A stretch of 64,000 bases of DNA from Tethya wilhelma (Eukaryota; Porifera; Demospongiae; Tethyida; Tethyidae). The stretch is from assembly GCA_964030475.1 (NCBI GenBank), contig CAXIPT010000002.1, positions 3,436,660-3,500,659 of the forward strand, read 5' to 3'. Under the pieces are notes generated by a model. That model saw only the letters and a program-made list of their open reading frames with translations. It had not been told where the DNA came from and ran no database searches. Positions 22,918-35,253 of this stretch are shown one piece after another. The position numbers were made by a program, and so were the translations under genes. How positions within the stretch are numbered: the stretch's first letter is position 1; every line of letters begins with the position of its first letter.

Positions 22918-23492
22918 GTGATTCTATTGCTGCAGTATCATAGCTGCTCCTTCTTCTGACTTCGCCTCCACCGTTGATTGGTTTGTAGCAGTGAAAGCTA
23001 TGCTTATATGGGCTCTTTTATGTATAGGCCATGGACACCTTGACAGCTTCTGAGTATATATAGTCTTAAGCCTTGCTGTCACTTCAAAGAGGTATAGCTA
23101 TACGTAGCTGAAACTCAGGTCGAAGTCACGTCCTAGGTTGGGGGTTATCGATTTCACGGGAGGATTACCATAATCCCGTGAAATTAGTCATGGGGGGTAA
23201 CCAATCTCAATGGGTGACCAGAATTTTATGACACCAGAGCAGTTTGAGCATTTATCGTTCACTTTCTACCCAATGAGCCCTCAGGCAAGAATTTAAGCTT
23301 TGACAATGCTCAGATACTGAAAACTTCAACAAGATCGATGATCCAAAGCTATTAAATTTTAGTGCTTCTTTCATTGAATCAACTCTTGATTCTAGTCCCC
23401 CAGAGGGTGGTAGGAGACCATTATGTTGTCAGCAGGAATAAGTGTGATAGGACAGAAGATTATAGAGTTGTTTTATTGTGTGTGATTCACAG
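22918..23492. other. junction region between DD3 and myotubularin exons
   Basis: About 575 bases. The last ~115 (from about 23376, ...CTTGATTCTAGTCCCCCAGAGGG) match the myotubularin-copy intron at 25025-25138. The rest contains a short palindrome (TTTCACGGGAGGATTACCATAATCCCGTGAAA near 23152) and no gene. Confidence 0.5.
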
Positions 23493-23576
23493 GAGGCGGA
23501 GTTTGAGAGGTGCAGACAACTGCAAGTGCTCATCAAATTGGTAAAGAATCTCTTTGTGACACAGCAACCATTGTCA

Positions 23577-23625
<49 letters not shown>

Positions 23626-23693
23626 TCCAGGAGAAATGTCAGGAGCTCACTGATCAGCAGAGGAATGGCCAGTTTCCAGCACTAGCTTTATAA
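23493..23693 (+). pseudogene. myotubularin-type 3' exon fragment, copy M0
   Basis: Two exons, 23493-23540 (EAEFERCRQLQVLIKL) and 23625-23693 (LQEKCQELTDQQRNGQF, stop), match the C-terminal coiled coil after the phosphatase domain of MTMR2-like proteins. The exons that should precede them ([11 protein letters not shown]) are absent, so this is a truncated duplicate starting at about 23376. Confidence 0.7.
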
Positions 23694-24121
23694 TGAGTAG
23701 CTCGCACTCACAATGAAATCAGTCCAAATTTTTTAATTATTCATTTAGTGATCGATATACCTGTCTATAATTTAGAATATATATAATTATGTAGAATATA
23801 TAGCTTCACAGATCGGAAGAGATATGATGATAAATATATATATAGGCTTTGTCATATATGCTTCATCGTGATAAGACAAGTGATCAGTACTGATTCAATA
23901 ATAGTATTCACGCTTAAAATGGCATGAAATTAATTTTTGACACTAGAACTCGTAGAGATTAGATTTGTGTTTTCAAAAGCCAATGTTTATTTCAGTATAT
24001 ACGTGTGTTTTTTTTTTTTGTTTTTTTTTTGCTTATACGTAGCTTATGCATAATTTTGCTTTCGGTAATCCATTCACTGAACGTGTCACGGTGTGTATTG
24101 AGCCAGAGTGCGGTGCTTTGT

Positions 24122-24198
24122 GAGCCCCGCCCACCTTTTCAAAAGGCGGTGTGCACGTGCCTGAGGATATGGTCATATGACTTGTGTAGGTGGGGCTC
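24122..24198 (+). promoter_or_regulatory. palindromic promoter motif, copy upstream of orphan first exon
   Basis: GAGCCCCGCCCACC (24122) and the inverted GGTGGGGCTC (24189) flank GTGCACGTGC and GGTCATATGACTTGTG. The same arrangement precedes every first exon of the cluster. Confidence 0.6.
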
Positions 24199-24278
24199 GT
24201 AGTTCACTGAAAACATAGGCAAGATTATCTTAGATTCTATGCTGAAAAAGCCCACCTTTGCAGTATCCTGACTTAATC

Positions 24279-24375
24279 ATGGGTCAAAATTCTTCAAAGT
24301 CTACAATTACTTGGAGTCCTACTGAAGCCCAACCCAAGAAGCTGACAAGAGAAAAGGAATATACAGGAGCAAAGG
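24279..24375 (+). pseudogene. orphan first exon of a Death-domain/ROCO gene
   Basis: 97 nt, ATG to a phase-1 donor (GCAAAGG/GTATGT): MGQNSSKSTITWSPTEAQPK and then a basic stretch ending GAKG. Resembles the first exons at 25652, 44038, 38087 and 60901 in the SSK start, the PKK motif and phase. No DD1 exon follows before the N at 24619; 24663-24757 then has an unrelated Lys-rich open stretch (ERKQNFKTKSKRKN). Confidence 0.5.
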
Positions 24376-24776
24376 GTATGTCATTAACATGCACGGACAA
24401 CTTAGCTGTAGAGCAGAAAATTAATAGAGGAGTCAAGTTGCAGAATCAATGTTTGACCATGTTGAGCATATCATGTGTCACACAAATAAACATTCCATCC
24501 AACCTAGATCAGGAGCAGTGGCCATGCATCGCTAACGGTTTGGTAACGTTTCGCCTACACGCATTTCGCCTACGTTACGTTACGCCTACCGGAAGTGACC
24601 GTGACAAATCGCCTACGCNTCTCTTTGAACAGAGGAAGATGAGAGAGCATATTTCCTGAAGTGTCAGGCTGAACGCAAGCAGAATTTCAAGACAAAGAGC
24701 AAAAGAAAGAACAGGGGGCAGAACAAAGTAACATGATTCAGTATCACATGACTATCATGTGACTCCTCTCCTGCAG

Positions 24777-25222
24777 GTGGAGATCTATAAGAATCCATCT
24801 TACTCAGAAACCATGCATGCATTAACAGGTACAGAATGAAATCGTTGATATTACCTAATCTCTCATTCTTGTCTCTCTCTCTCTCCTCCTACAATGTACA
24901 GGTGTTGTTTCCGTGTGCTAGTATTTGTAAACTTCAGCTGTGGAATGGCTACTACTTGAGATGGAATCCCAGAATGAGACCCCAGGTGAGACACACACAC
25001 TGAGGGACTGAGGAAGGTCTTCTTTCGACTCTTGATTCTAGTCCCCCTGAGGGTGGTAGGAGACCATTATGTTGTCAGCAGAGATAAGTGAGATAGGACA
25101 GAAGATTATAGAGTTGTTTTATTGTGTGTGATTCACAGGAGGCGGAGTTTGAGAGGTGCAGACAACTGCAAGTGCTCATCGAATTGGTAAAGAATCTCTT
25201 TAACTGTGACACAGCAACCATT

Positions 25223-25278
<56 letters not shown>

Positions 25279-25352
25279 TCTCAGCTCCAGGAGAAATGTT
25301 AGGAGCTCACTGATCAGCAGAGGAATGGTCAGTTTCCAACACCAGCTTTATC
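24777..25352 (+). pseudogene. myotubularin-type 3' exons, copy M1
   Basis: Exons 24777-24828 ([18 protein letters not shown]), 24902-24985 ([19 protein letters not shown]), 25139-25186 (EAEFERCRQLQVLIEL) and 25285 onward (LQEKC, then TAG). They match the end of the phosphatase domain and the coiled coil of MTM1/MTMR2-type 3-phosphoinositide phosphatases. The last exon has TAG where copy M0 has CAG, so the protein would end early. Catalytic exons (CSDGWDRT region) are not in the window. The fragment lies just upstream of the ROCO A promoter. Confidence 0.75.
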
Positions 25353-25541
25353 ATGAGTAGCTAGCAACTCTATACCTCTTTGTTTGATTTATTGTCTAAT
25401 TATTATCTATAAAAAACTGATTATTATTGATGAACAATCACAATGAAACTCAAGAAGCTGTGATGTTAAATACATAGAGCCTTCGCTGTGCTGTCTACTT
25501 CGCATCTTTGTTGTGTTGTGTCCATGTAAGTGCTTCTTTGT

Positions 25542-25605
25542 GAGCCCCTCCCACCTTTTGTCACGTGCAAAGAATTAGCTCATGTGACCTGTGAAGGTGG
25601 GGCTC
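25542..25605 (+). promoter_or_regulatory. palindromic promoter motif of ROCO A
   Basis: GAGCCCCTCCCACC (25542) and the inverted GGTGGGGCTC (25596) flank TCACGTG and CATGTGACCTGTG, 47 bases before the ATG at 25652. The E-box-like CACGTG/CATGTG cores recur in the other copies. Confidence 0.6.
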
Positions 25606-25651
25606 GCTCAACAACACAAAGAAGTTAAGTTCGTGAAATTTTGTGAATAGA

Positions 25652-28600
25652 ATGGACCAAACGTCTTCCAAGCCTGCTACTACCAGTCCTAAGGCTACCA
25701 ACTCTATTTACGGCCCAGCTCGTGTTGAACCAGTACAGCAGTCTTCATCTGAAGCTACAAACTCGAGAGAAGCTAACCACCAGGAGTCTTCAGTTGTGAG
25801 AGCCAAACCCAAGAAGACAAGAGCAAAAGGTGAGTAATTATGGTAATAAATTATGAGGCATATAACATGCACCTAGTCCAGTACTAAGTATAATTCAGTA
25901 TGTGTTAACTGTTCAGTCAGTTTATGGTCCTCTAAATTTAAGACTACCACAGTAGTAGGAGCATGCCAGTCAGTGAATTTCCAATATTGCTATATGTAAG
26001 AAGAGAGTGTACTAGTGAGTTAATAAAATTTTAACAGGCTGCCACCTTTCTACTTATGCCAGGAAGTAGATGGAGTCATGTCTGTATAATCATTCAATCT
26101 ACGAGTCTTCCTGTTTGTACCCCTTTAAACCCTTAGCTTGTGGGCCTACTGATGCTTGTACCCACCACATTCCACCTCCCCTGCTCCCAGCTAGGTTACA
26201 AGCAACCCACCAAACATAAGCTAACAACTACTACCAGTCACGTCTAGAGAAAATATTACTATACCGGAAGCAGATGACCCTCCCCCTTTACCACAGGGTG
26301 GCAGGGTGGGACAGGCTGTTAACAAAGCTGAATACAGTTAGCCTCGTTCCCAAGCTCCTCCCAGCTCTTCAAGTTACACGTTGAAAGCGGGAGGGCCTGG
26401 TATATGACGGCACGTGAATGACGTCAGAAGCGCATAGAAAATTTTAGCATTTCCATGGATTCTCCTGGCAAGCAGCGGTAAAAATCGAGGGGTCCGAAAC
26501 TCCCTTGAAATCTCGTACGCTACCTGCTGAAATCTCGTTTGAAATCTTGAAATCTTTGGAAATCTTGCTTGAAATCTCGAAATCTTTGGTCTCAGGGAAA
26601 TCTGAAATTTTTTATTTGAGCCCAAAGTTCGTAAACTTACCGCATACTTTTGTTTATGATTTGATCACGTGATCACCTGCGTGCGAGTCGCGGTGTGAGA
26701 GAAATTGGCTATACAGTAGAACCTCGATTATCCGAACACCTTGGGGCACAGCCTAACTTCAAGTGTTCGGAAAACCAAATTTGTTCGGATAACTGAAGCG
26801 ATAAAATTACGCTTGTTTTTACCGCTCTAGCAGTAGCCACGATAGTTTTACTAGCTCTTTAGCATCTCAGAACACTAATAGATTGTATTTTTCTTCGATC
26901 AAACTTGAATAATAGTGACCGCGTGCACGATTACGTAAGTCTCGAGCTCGAAAAAAGGGCGGAGTCTGTTCGGATTTGTTCTAATTAACCGAAATTTGGT
27001 CTTCCAGCTCTGTTCGGATAATCGAGCGTTCGGATAAGTGAGGTTCGGATAATCGAGGTTCTACTGTACTTTGAAGTTTCAGGTCCTTAGCTAGCTACTG
27101 GCCAGTCTCTCCCCACCTCATGATGATGCAGAACTTTTGCAATACCATTTACTGAGCACATTGTACCATCTTTCTCCAAGAAGTCTGATGTCCCCGCAGT
27201 GTCATGACTGGACCATGGAAGCATATGAAGAAGTTTTGTACAACTGACTTGAATTGGGACATGCCCAGCTAGAGGCCAACACTATGAAGCAGGTGCCAAA
27301 GAGTGACAATGAACTACCCTTCACTTCACGTCTGTACATTTCTATTAAGAACTTTCAAATTGGCACAGTAATGAAATCATGTCACATACATTCCACCCTC
27401 AGCCTTTCCCCATAGGGAAAGCTGTACTCTGATCGTGTTTGTATTTATTTTTCAGTATGGATGTTTAAAGTGCATTAATTTTACGTACAAGATGAGGTCA
27501 CAGCATAAATATAAACTTGAACAGTTTAGCCATGGTTGATAATAATTATTTACAAGGCTGTGTTTTGATGTCTTGACATCAAGTTATGAAATCTTGAAAT
27601 CGCCGAAATTTTGTGTGAAATCTTGAAATCTTAGCTGAAATCTTGAAATCTTATGTGAAATCTTGAAATCTGTCATGAAATCTTGAAATCTGTTGTGAAA
27701 TTTTCAAAGAAATCTCGCATGAAATCCTGAAATCTGTGTGAAATCTTGAAATCTCTATGTGAAATCTTGAAATCTGTCGTGAAATCTTGAAATCTCATGT
27801 GAAATCTGGAAATCATTGAAATCTCGAGTGAAATCTGGAAATCTTTGAAATCTCGAGTGAAATCCTGAAATCCATTTCAAATCTTGAGATTTCGAAATCT
27901 CGTACGGCATTTTTAGGAGTTTCGGACCCCTCGGTAAAAATGGCAGAAAGCACAGTCCACCAAACTCTGATATTTACAAGGCGTTCAAAGACAGCAATGA
28001 AGACGGCAATAACGTACAGTAGCTATGCTCTGATGTTTTAAACACTGAACGGTATATTCGAGCCTATCGTAAGTTGTCTGACAAACTTACACAGTCTTAG
28101 CTAGATCAGCAGCTGGTAAAATTACCTTTTACTTACTTGGAAAGTTGAAAATTATGGCGAAAAACCACGTTGAGCTGTACTAGCAATGGCTAGCAACTTC
28201 CCTCAAGCAGTCTCGCTAGCGTGATGAGCTCCAAGAGCTTTGTTTTTTGCCAAAAGTTCTCTTTTCGCAAAACGGAAGTGACGTTTTTCGGTTTGCCTAC
28301 GTCATAACTATGATACTGTTCGACCATACCACTGTTCGACCTCACGTGCCGTTATATACCAGGCCCTCCCGATTCTTAGTGTGTAACACTAAAAGAGGGT
28401 GTGGCCTGGTACGAGGCTAGAATACAGTCACAAGGCAGTTTAGACTCAAGTAGCATGCATGCACTGCCAACCCCAAAGATAGCCTGCACAGCATGCTCGC
28501 CCATCCCCCCCCCCCCCTTTCCACACCGATGCCATGAGAGATGGGATTTTATGCTCATGGCAATCACCAACAGACTGAAGATAGGAAACTTTAACCCCCA

Positions 28601-31600
28601 AGTTAAAGCTTTGGACATTTCTGTTTTAAAAGTAGCCAGCAGACAAAAACCAGTTTTCAGCTTTCTTAGACGCCTCTTTGTTTGTGTCCAGCTATTAGAA
28701 TGCTTGCAATCGATGGATTTAACAGCTTACATAAATGTACATTAAAAGTCTAAATGGTAGGTACAAGTCACAAACATAACACTGTTTTTTATATGAATTG
28801 GAGTACTTTCTAAAGTGGTTTCAACTGTCAGAAGATGTGCCTGAATCAGAGCCTGCAGAAGACAAGAATCGAGACTATGTGTGAACTATTATAACAAGTA
28901 GTAAAAATTTTGAAAAAATAATTAGTGTAGGAATGGGCAGTGCGGTAAAAAGTATTGGAACAAGGTAGGGTCTCAGTTTCGGCACATGACTACTTCATTT
29001 TTATTTTTTAACCCTCATATGGATTTTTCAGTGTCGTGTTGCAATAATCTGTACACTATAATAGTACCATAGCTTATCATAATTATTGCATTGGTTCACT
29101 ATTATAATAATTATTTGGCTAAGCAATGGAGTAAACTATAATAGACAGGTATATAACCTGCTGGCCAAGAGTTGGGCATAAAAATGAAGTAGTCATGTGC
29201 CGAAACTGAGACCCTACCTTGTTCCAATACTTTTTACCGCACTGCCCATTCCTACACTACTTATTTTTTCAAAATTTTTACTACTTGTTCATTCACTTTT
29301 TTCAACACTACAGTGTGGAGACTATCAGAGACTGGTTAGTCCCTACAAAAAGCTTGAGTCTCAGCTACATGCACTTCATTATGCTAGAGGCTAGTGCGCA
29401 TGCGCATAATAATGCCACGTGGATAATGACCTTTGAACTCTACCTACAAAGATGGCTGCATTGTAGCACATGAATTTATACACTAAGTTTCAAAGCTTTC
29501 TAGTTTTTGTTCAGGCCTATTTACGATGAAAACGAGTATAAAGGAACGTACTACCCAAGAAAAGAACTTACTTTGTGGCGTCAAAGTTGGCTCAACACTT
29601 TCTGGTTCTCTGGAAATCGTTTTCAAGTAAGTCAGTTAGTAGGAAGTAAGTAAGTAAGTAAGTTAGGAGAACAAAATTGCACTAGTGTGGCTTCTTGCAA
29701 GCGCTCTCTCTACGAGTGATCAGAAACGTTTCGGCAAAGTTTAAGCCTTCCATGCAGTTGGTTTTCTGTAAAGGAGAGCCTCTGAGCAAGTTTGAAGCCT
29801 CTACTTTGTGTTGTTAGATTTTTGTGGTGATAAATATTTTGTATTGTGTCTATGGGACAGTCGGCCCATTCCTACTATACGTACTACCGTACGTATGATA
29901 CCAGGATATGAATATTCACGATGTACTTTTTCCATACTATTCATGATAAACTTGACTAGGTCAAATAGTACATTGAAAGAGCCTAGTGACAGACAAATAT
30001 ATCTTTGTACAAGTCTTAGTATGCCTTGTTGAAATTTAGTGGCAAAATACAAAAACTTAGAAAGTAGTCGTGTACTACACAATACATTGAATTTATATGC
30101 ATTCATATGTAGATCAGGGTGAGTGCCCTTACAAAAGCTTTGGACATTTCCGTTTAGAGACATTTGCAATAGCAATAATAGCACACAAGGTGCTTAAGAC
30201 ATCGTAGAACATAAATAAGCAAGCCAAAATTGTGTCCCTTGCTTACTGAGTGATATTCTCCTGGAAATAGTCACCACACACTGCTTGGCTGGTGTCCTTG
30301 TGCAAATATTCACGGCAAGCAGACATTTAATATAACACCTGAGCTCGTAAATGAAGACTTATTTTATTCTATGGACATCTGACTATCCAATGGTGAGCAC
30401 AGATACGGCCAAATCTCCGTGTAATCCAGCTTGAAACTTCATTCTTCAATGTGCCTCCAAACGGCCAAAAAGTCGCCATTTTCCTGGTCACGCCCACTTA
30501 CGTTGCAAACAAAATCAGGCGCGGATATTCGTGTGCGGTTCGACTGTACTGCGGTCACATGATCGGAATGTAATTAACAGACTTGCCAGCTTAGCAAAGG
30601 TACACTCGTGTCGTACTTCCTCTAAGCTGATGAAGTGCACTACAGAAATGAGCTAGAGCTCTGCACTATAATTATACTGGCTGCTCCTTTTAGCCTTGCA
30701 AACTGCTTCATAAAATGTGAATGACTTAATCATTAATTCCATACTCCCAATTGTATATTGTGACACAAATTCCACTACAGATCATGACATACATTGCGTC
30801 AAGTTCTGGTGTTCCCTGCCCCGCCCCCTCCCCCACTAGTCAGGTCCATCACTGACTGGACTCCATGTACATGTAGTGGCTGGTTTTAGTTTAGCATGCA
30901 GTCACTGATGCTTAGACTTGTGTTTATCTCAATCTCTGATTCTCTCTCTCTACAGGTGCCCGCCTCACTGCTGACAATGTAGTTAAAATACTACAGCAAG
31001 TGAGAGTGCCAGAGGATGAGTTGTGGAGGATGTGGGAAGAATGGGAGTTGATTGGGAGAGATATACTGAACATATCAGAGAAACAACTCCCTCTGATCAC
31101 CAGGTCCTGTACTACTTATGAACAGCATCTACAAGTGATGGTCTCATTTTGGCTACAGAGATGTCCTTATGCCTCTTGGAGATACCTCATATGGAGACTT
31201 GAATGGTGGGACAATACTGATGTGGCCCTGATGATATATGGCTTCTCTGAACCATTGAATGGTATAACATAAATAATCCTGCACATGCATACACAGTATG
31301 AATATTTTTAGCTAACAACATTACACCACATTGATCTTTCTAAGCTTGGTATTAAGTGATGTCATTCTAGTGTTCGTGATGTCCTTTATGCTGACTCAGC
31401 ATAATATCATTGTATTCATTATGTCCCCATGGCCAGACTCTGACTTTCTCTCCTTCTGGAGTAGTGGTTCTGTTATTATGATGGATACTAAATCATTTGT
31501 ATAATGAATGACAATTTAAGTTCAACAATTAACTTGCATCTTTCCTCCTCACAGACCCCAATCTGAATGTTAAGACTATGATGTCACTGTTGAACACTCT

Positions 31601-34600
31601 GACTGTGGACAGACTGAGAGACTGCCTTGAACTACCATACAGTAGGTATAAAAAGATACAACGACAGTGTACAACAGAAGAGGAAGTGAAACGAGCATGC
31701 ATTTCCTGGTATATGAATTACTCTCCATTCGCGGACTACACACATCTAGCAGGAAGGCTGTACTACTTGAAGGAAACAAGTGTTCTAAAACAAGTAAAGA
31801 GATACCTACAGATAGTACCAGGTATGAGTTGAATGAGTGTATGTGTGATAAATGTGCGTATAGCTACAAAAAGTAACAGTATAGAATGATGCTATAGTTT
31901 GTCAGATGCAGCAAACATAATCTTTTAAGCATTTTGTATAGTGCTAATTTCATGACAGTCACTATTGCATGTAATTCAAATTTTTATTTTGAAATGTTGG
32001 TCAGAAAGGGTGGGGGTCGGAGGGATAGTCATGATACTGGGAATGAAGCTAACAGATGTATACTTATGTACATAATTTTTTTTGATTATACACAATGATT
32101 AAAGGTGCAGTCGCACGAAAGTAATTACAGCACCATTTTTTTTTTTAATTCCGGGCCCAAAAATCAAAAACTCAATCTGATTGGTTGAAATATGTCATCG
32201 GAATGTAACTATTTCGCACAGTTACAGAGAATTGCATACTATTTGTCATGTGTTTGTGATCGAGAACGCGTAGATTTAGCGTTGAAAACCGGTACAGTTA
32301 GGGGGAAAAGTAGCTAGGTAAGCTAGCTAAAAATGTGAATGACTTATAATGATTCTATACTCTCAATTAAACAAAATTCCACTACAGATACATCCATTGT
32401 GTCAAGTCCTGGTGTCCTCTGCCCCGCCCCCTCCCCCACTAGTCAGGTCCATCACTGACTGGACTCCATGTAGTGGCTGGTTTTAGTTTAGCAGTCACTG
32501 ATGATGATAATATTAGAGTTCTCTTCTCTCAACATGTGTTCATCTCAATCTCTGATTCTCTCTCTCTCTCTACAGGTGCCCGCCTCACTGCTGACAATGT
32601 AGTTAAAATATTACAGCAAGTGAGAGTGCCAGAGACTGGGTGGTTGAGGGAGAGTGAGAAATGGGAGATCATTGGGAGAGGGATACTGGACATATCATGG
32701 GAACAACTCCCTCTGATCACCAGCTCCTGTACTACTGATGAACAACGTCTACAAGTGGTGGTCTCATTTTGGCTCCAGAGATGTCCTTATGCCTCTTGGA
32801 GATACCTCATATGGAGACTTGAATGTGAGGACAATACTGATGTGGCCCAGAAGATATATGCCTTCTCTGAACCATTGACTGGTACGACATAAAGTATTGT
32901 GGCCCTTTCAGTACAAGATGTTAACAATATCGCACCATGCACGTTGATCTTTCTAACTGGTATTAAGTGATGTCACTATAGTGTTCTTTATGCTGACTCA
33001 GCATGATGTCATTGTTACATATTCATTATGTCCCCACGGCCAGACTCTGACTCTCTCTCCTTCTGGAGTGGTGGTTCTGTTATTATGATGGATACTAAAT
33101 CAATTGTATAATGAATGACAATTTAAGTTCAACAACTTGCATCTTTCCTCCTCACAGACCCCAATCTGAATGTTAAGACTCTGATGTCACTGTTGAACAC
33201 TCTGACTCTGGACAGACTGAGAGCCTGCCTTGACATACCATACAGTAGGAGTAAAGAGATACAACGACAGTGTACAACAGAAGAGGAAGTGAAACGAGCA
33301 TGCATTTCCTGGTATGTGAATTACTCTCCATTCGCAGACTACTCACATTTAGCAGGAAGGCTGTACTACTGGAAGGAAACAAGTGTTCTAGAACAAGTAA
33401 AGAGATACCTACAGATAGTACCAGGTATGAGTTGAATCAGTGTCATATGTGTTTTAAGACTTTTGTATAGTGCTAATTTCACGACAGTCACTATTGCATA
33501 TAATTCAAAATTTAATGTTAGTCTGAGGGGGGTGGGGGGTGGGAGGGAGTAATTAAATTATAGTGATTCAAACAAGAATGATGTGTATATAGTCTCGTTT
33601 CCTCTGGAAATGAAGCTAGTGGAAATGTGTGTAAGTGAAAGGTCAAAGGGGATAGTCATGATACTGGGAACAAGGCTATAATAGATGTGTACTTATTGTA
33701 CATAATATGATTGCACAATGATAAATATTACTGCAGTACATGTGTCATACACAATGTTAGCTAGATTTGTTGGTCTATAGTTTCTCCTCTTTTCATTATT
33801 AGAGCCCACCCTCACTCTCAGCAATCTTACCAAAGCCTTGAAATCACTCCCTGACTCTCAGTGGGATGACTCATTGGAACTGTTATTCTTGCTCAACATA
33901 CCATCCTCTACATTCAATGAGATCGAGAGACGTCACCCTCATGATGTCTCTAAAAGGGAAAAGGCTCTCCTACAGCTCCTTCTTGATGACCACCCCTGCC
34001 CCTCTTGGAAAACTGTAGCCTACGGAGTTTATAGCAAGGGAGAGTATGGAGCACTGGAAGTGATTCGAAGAGATTACTACAAAGGTGATTCTATTGGTGC
34101 AGTATGAATCTCGTGTGTGCCTAGCTATAAATTATGCATGTCAATTTGTATGGCTGTATGTAGGCTTGTTATGTGTGTGCTTTGAGACTACAAGGGTGGT
34201 TCTATTGTATGAGTCTAGTGTGTGTTTTTAATTTTGCATGAATGTGTGTGTAAGCTATGAATTATGTGTGTATAGAATTACACGTATGCAGTCTTTACTA
34301 GCATGACTTAGCATTGTAACATGGGATGGCTCCACTAGTGTTAATCACCATGGTTAATTATGTGTGACTTCTCTTCCTCCATGCACTTTCAACAGGTACG
34401 AGTGAAACGAGACGCCACTTTAAGAAGGCAATGAAGAATGGATTTGTCATATCTGACATCATTAAGGTGAGACTGTATAATATTCCTGTCAGACACGAGA
34501 GAGAATATTGTCTTAAAGTAGCCATTGGCAACAATTATATATCTATAGATCAATTCATTAGTATTGAAGCCATAGTTTATATAAGTGGACACAGTGATGT

Positions 34601-35185
34601 AATCTGGTGTCTGTACTGACAATGAACATTGTGCTTTAGCAGCCTAACAAGAAACTATGATTGTGATAATTATAATTATTCTAACTTATAAATGTTTGCA
34701 GCTATAAAATTCAACTTAAACTACTCTTCTAATTTTTAAGCTATATACTCATTGTAACTGTAATGCATGTCATGCAGCTACAGTTTTAGGATATTAATTT
34801 TTTGAACACTCATGAATGGATGTCTATATTTGGACATACGCTGTGTATATTATACTCTGTACATACACACTATACTGCATGTTGAAGTTACACTGTAAAT
34901 AACATTTACTCCTCCCCCCGCCCCTTTTAAATAAATTATTACTTGTTATAATTCTCATGCTTGATGTAGTTTATTAGTTTGAACATCCAATACATATGGA
35001 TCTGTGTTCATGTATAATTATTATTTCAATCATCATAAGTAAGCGTATGGTGTAATCAGCTAGTGAGTCATTGTTTATACTAGAAATAGTGACTATCTAT
35101 ACACCCATATTTAGTAATCATGTTTTTTACATTTAAACTATAATTATTATTGTTGAAGTAGTACACTACTACAGTTTATCCTCTC

Positions 35186-35219
<34 letters not shown>

Positions 35220-35220
35220 N

Positions 35221-35253
<33 letters not shown>

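Larger units (their letters stand above)
26388..28371. mobile_element. 1984-bp TIR element in ROCO A intron 1
   Basis: Ends CGGGAGGGCCTGGTATATGA (26388) and the inverted TTATATACCAGGCCCTCCCG (28371), extending to CACGTG (about 32 bases, two mismatches). No transposase is visible. The interior holds a pogo-type MITE (26714-27066) and a minisatellite (27565-27910), with related repeat units near the left end at 26500-26600. The GGGTCCGAAACTCC sequence also recurs inverted inside. Confidence 0.7.

Noticed and set aside
24258..24659. 133-residue open frame
   Set aside because: Only its first 32 codons resemble a known first exon; the rest crosses a splice donor, repeat sequence and an N.
27565..27910. 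CRISPR-like regular repeat
   Set aside because: Units drift in length, contain internal half-repeats and have no unique spacers; this is a eukaryotic minisatellite.
29197..29473. Open frames ending in VETIRDWLV / YQRLVSPYKK
   Set aside because: The first half is the foldback element; the remaining ~40 residues have splice-like edges but no supporting family or phase partner.
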